Assembly: GCA_022600315.1 (NCBI GenBank)
Contig: JAHZKQ010000197.1
Location: forward strand, 1-8,159
Reading direction: 5' to 3'
Length of the DNA stretch: 8,159 nucleotides
DNA from: Gammaproteobacteria bacterium
GTDB lineage: Bacteria > Pseudomonadota > Gammaproteobacteria > Coxiellales > Coxiellaceae
In this document: positions 6,050 through 8,159 of the stretch, in pieces
How positions within the stretch are numbered: position 1 is the first letter of the stretch
Layout of the letters: each line of letters opens with the position of its first letter
Position numbers and translations under genes: made by a program
Notes under the pieces: generated by a model
Database searches by the model: none
Told to the model about the DNA's origin: nothing
The model's input: only the letters and a program-made list of their open reading frames with translations

Positions 6050-7363
6050 GTGTTAACCGATAAATTATGGCGCCGCTTGCGTTCTAAGTTTAAACAGAGA
6101 AAGCGTGGCGCTGCTGTGGTGCTGGCGCGCCAGCAACATAAAATCTCTCGTGCTCAGATTAGTCCGCATGCACTTAAAGTGTTGTACCGGCTAAAAAAAT
6201 CAGGTTACGCAGCTTTTTTAGTGGGTGGCGGGGTACGCGATATTCTGCTGAAACTTAAACCCAAAGACTTTGATATCGCAACCGATGCTTTGCCTGAGCA
6301 GATACGCGAACTTTTCAGCAATAGTCGAATCATTGGTAAGCGATTTCGGTTGGTGCATATTTTCTTTCATGATGAAATTATCGAAGTTTCAACTTTTCGT
6401 GCGAATAGCCAAGAGCAAACCAAGGATGCTGCCGAGGACGATGAATTACCGAAAATGATTCGCTCCGATAATACGTATGGCACTATCGAAGAAGATGCCT
6501 GGCGGCGTGATTTCACCATCAATGCCTTGTACTACAATATCCAAGATTTTTCAGTGCTTGATTATACCGGCGGAATGCTAGATTTAAAACGCAAGCAATT
6601 ACGCATGATTGGCGATCCTGCTCAACGCTATCATGAGGACCCGATGCGTTTGTTGCGTGCTATCCGTTTGGCGGCAAAATTAGAATTTAAGATTGAAGAA
6701 AATACTGAGAAACCTCTGCTGGCATTAAAACACTTATTGCAACATGTACCACCTTCGCGAGTGTTTGATGAAGTATTAAAATTATTTTTTAAAGGCCATG
6801 CTTGTTCTACTTTTCAAAGGTTATTGAAGTATGATTACCTGGATGTATTATTCCCTTTAACGGCGGCGGCGTTGCTGGATTCTAACTTTAGCCAGCAAAA
6901 AAGTTTACTGCAATTGGCGATGCACGCCACCGATGTACGGGTTGCAAAAAATGCTTCAATTAATCCAGGATTTTTATTTGCAATTATATTGTGGCCAGCC
7001 TTGCAACAGCGTTTAGCGCAAGCACAATCTAAAGCAATGCGTTTTTCTCAGGCAATGCATCATGCGGTTGAAGATGTGGTGCGTGATCAGGTTGATATTG
7101 TGATGATTCCTAAGCGTTTTACCTCGATGATTCGCGCGGTTTGGGTATTGCAGTACTATTTAATTTCACGTCGAACAAACCGCTTATGGCGAACCTTTGG
7201 TCATCGCTATTTTCGTGCCGCATTTGATTTTTTGGACTTACGGGTAAAAGCTGGTGAGCCTTATCAAGCCCAAATTGATTGGTGGAGAAAATTTATGGCG
7301 GCGAATAATACCAAGCGCTGTCAAATGATTGAGGAATTTCAACAGCGCCCGCGTGGGAGTTAA
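6050..7363 (+). CDS. pcnB: Poly(A) polymerase I
   Basis: Adds 3' poly(A) tails that mark RNAs for decay. It belongs to the class II nucleotidyltransferases with CCA-adding enzymes, but KPKDFDIATDALPEQIRELF and IIGKRFRLVH follow PcnB rather than Cca. The catalytic pair GGGVRD (59-64) and DFD (73-75, Asp73 and Asp75) is intact, followed by RRDFTINALYY (152-162), YHEDPMRLLRAIRLAAK (194-210) and the helical RNA-binding part with IPKRFT (353-358). With the GTG at 6050 it has 437 residues and lacks most of the basic C-terminal tail of E. coli PcnB (465). The frame opens only after a stop at 6029-6031, and the possible early starts are GTG 6050 or the ATT just before it at 6047. E. coli pcnB is known to start at AUU. 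No strong ribosome binding site is seen. It is first in an operon with folK and coaD. Confidence 0.96.
   Translation: MLTDKLWRRLRSKFKQRKRGAAVVLARQQHKISRAQISPHALKVLYRLKKSGYAAFLVGGGVRDILLKLKPKDFDIATDALPEQIRELFSNSRIIGKRFRLVHIFFHDEIIEVSTFRANSQEQTKDAAEDDELPKMIRSDNTYGTIEEDAWRRDFTINALYYNIQDFSVLDYTGGMLDLKRKQLRMIGDPAQRYHEDPMRLLRAIRLAAKLEFKIEENTEKPLLALKHLLQHVPPSRVFDEVLKLFFKGHACSTFQRLLKYDYLDVLFPLTAAALLDSNFSQQKSLLQLAMHATDVRVAKNASINPGFLFAIILWPALQQRLAQAQSKAMRFSQAMHHAVEDVVRDQVDIVMIPKRFTSMIRAVWVLQYYLISRRTNRLWRTFGHRYFRAAFDFLDLRVKAGEPYQAQIDWWRKFMAANNTKRCQMIEEFQQRPRGS
7355..7359 (+). promoter_or_regulatory. Ribosome binding site of folK inside the pcnB end
   Basis: GGGAG lies six bases before the TTG at 7366, within the last codons of pcnB. 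It supports the TTG as the folK start and suggests coupling to pcnB translation. Confidence 0.65.
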
Positions 7364-7365
7364 TT

Positions 7366-7866
7366 TTGCTGGCGTATTTAGGTTTAGGGAGTAATTTAAA
7401 TTCCCCTCGAAGTCAAATTAAATCGGCTTTAAAAGCACTTGCTAATCTACCGCAAATTGATTTATTAGCTTGTTCTGGGCTTTATCAGAGTCGGCCGCAT
7501 GGAGTTACCGAGCAGCCTGATTTTATTAATGCGGTTGCTAAAATTAATACGACTTTTAACGCGTCGGAATTGTTGCAGCAATTGCAATACATTGAAAATC
7601 TTCAGCAGCGCCAGCGTGATAGACGCTTTGGGCCGCGCACTTTAGATCTCGATATTTTACTATATGCCAATTTAGTACTAACAGCGCCGGAATTAACATT
7701 ACCGCATTATGCGATGTTTGAGCGTGAATTTGTATTATATCCCTTATTTGAAATTGCGCCGGACTTACAGTTCAATGATGGTATTTATCTTAGGCAAAAG
7801 CTAGCCAACTGCCCTGCTAATGGTTTAAAATTGGTCGAGTCGATTGATTTGGGAGCGTTAGCATGA
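7366..7866 (+). CDS. folK: 2-amino-4-hydroxy-6-hydroxymethyldihydropteridine pyrophosphokinase
   Basis: Cytoplasmic HPPK: transfers pyrophosphate from ATP to 6-hydroxymethyl-7,8-dihydropterin in folate synthesis, just before dihydropteroate synthase. The 166 residues match the usual length (about 160). AYLGLGSN is at 3-10, SGLYQSRPHG at 37-46, QPDFINAV at 50-57, and the signature FGPRTLDLDILLY at 88-100 contains the two Mg-binding aspartates 94 and 96. LPHYAMFEREFVLYPLFEIAPDL (from 112) completes the fold. The start is a TTG two bases after the pcnB stop, and the only nearby alternative is the next codon, CTG. The stop overlaps the coaD start in an ATGA. No residue I consider essential is missing. 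Confidence 0.97.
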   Translation: MLAYLGLGSNLNSPRSQIKSALKALANLPQIDLLACSGLYQSRPHGVTEQPDFINAVAKINTTFNASELLQQLQYIENLQQRQRDRRFGPRTLDLDILLYANLVLTAPELTLPHYAMFEREFVLYPLFEIAPDLQFNDGIYLRQKLANCPANGLKLVESIDLGALA

Positions 7867-8159
7867 GAGCCATTTATCCAGGGACCTTTAACCCCATCAC
7901 CAATGGTCATATGAATCTGGTCGTTCGTGCCTTAAAGTTATTTCCAAAGTTAACCATAGCCGTTGCCGCCAGTGAACACAAAAACCCATATTTTTCTTTG
8001 GAAAAACGCCTACAATTATGTAAGCAAGCGTTGACAGAATATCCTCAAGTCGAAGTGATTAGTTTTAATGATTTATTGATAGAGTGTGCGCTAAGAGAAA
8101 AAGCGACATTTATTATTCGTGGCTTGCGTGGTTCGGTTGATTTTGATTACGAACAACAA
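7863..8159 (+). CDS. coaD: Phosphopantetheine adenylyltransferase (5' part, runs off window)
   Basis: PPAT joins 4'-phosphopantetheine and ATP to make dephospho-CoA, the penultimate step of coenzyme A synthesis. The frame from the ATG at 7863 stays open for 99 codons to the window edge; the usual protein has about 160 residues, so the C-terminal third, including the ISSS region, is missing only because the window ends. Visible are RAIYPGTFNPITNGH (2-16) with the nucleotide-binding TNGH, LTIAVAASEHKNPYFSLEKR around 35-54, FNDLL, and IIRGLRGSVDFDYE, all as in CoaD. One difference: GTFDP of most CoaD proteins reads GTFNP, with Asn10. The ATG overlaps the folK TGA by four bases, pointing to coupled translation. 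Confidence 0.96.
   Translation, partial: MRAIYPGTFNPITNGHMNLVVRALKLFPKLTIAVAASEHKNPYFSLEKRLQLCKQALTEYPQVEVISFNDLLIECALREKATFIIRGLRGSVDFDYEQQ

Noticed and set aside
6270..6458. 62-codon open frame inside pcnB
   Set aside because: It is an out-of-frame shadow of the strongly conserved pcnB catalytic region.

Overview
The window looks like the chromosome of a moderately AT-rich gammaproteobacterium. It holds housekeeping genes with ordinary start sites, few gaps, and palindromic repeats of a kind often seen in Rickettsiales and Legionellales. A Legionellales-type, host-associated lineage is my best guess from the gene set (type I MurB, HemE next to a rubredoxin-reductase-like flavoprotein, PcnB-FolK-CoaD, tRNA-Glu). 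That placement is an inference; I could not run a database search.

Layout. Positions 1-575 (+) carry the 3' part of a tRNA-dihydrouridine synthase that resembles eukaryotic DUS1 more than bacterial DusA/B/C. Positions 576-839 are non-coding and contain a 12-bp-stem palindrome followed by almost four tandem copies of a 47-bp hairpin unit. murB (840-1856, -) follows. It is divergent from hemE (1941-3017, +), and the short gap holds a near-consensus promoter for hemE. hemE overlaps a rubredoxin-NAD+ reductase-like gene (3002-4156) by 16 bp. Next is a 117-bp AT-rich spacer with three copies of ATGTACT/AGTACAT, then an unrecognised, very acidic, cysteine-free protein (4274-4933, +). That gene converges, with a 4-bp gap, on an arginase-family gene (4938-5810, -). 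The arginase sits 20 bp downstream of a tRNA-Glu(CTC) gene (5831-5906, -) and probably shares its strong promoter. Divergent from the tRNA is a tight operon of pcnB (6050-7363), folK (7366-7866) and the start of coaD (7863 to the window end, incomplete).

Most of the genes do core work: tRNA modification, peptidoglycan precursor synthesis, heme synthesis, RNA polyadenylation, folate and coenzyme A synthesis. The parts that stand out are the acidic orphan with its candidate operator, the arginase with a substituted metal-ligand histidine, the tRNA-arginase arrangement, the eukaryote-like Dus, and the tandem hairpin array. I did not see a clear new multi-gene system; the acidic orphan with its upstream repeats is the best candidate for something undescribed.
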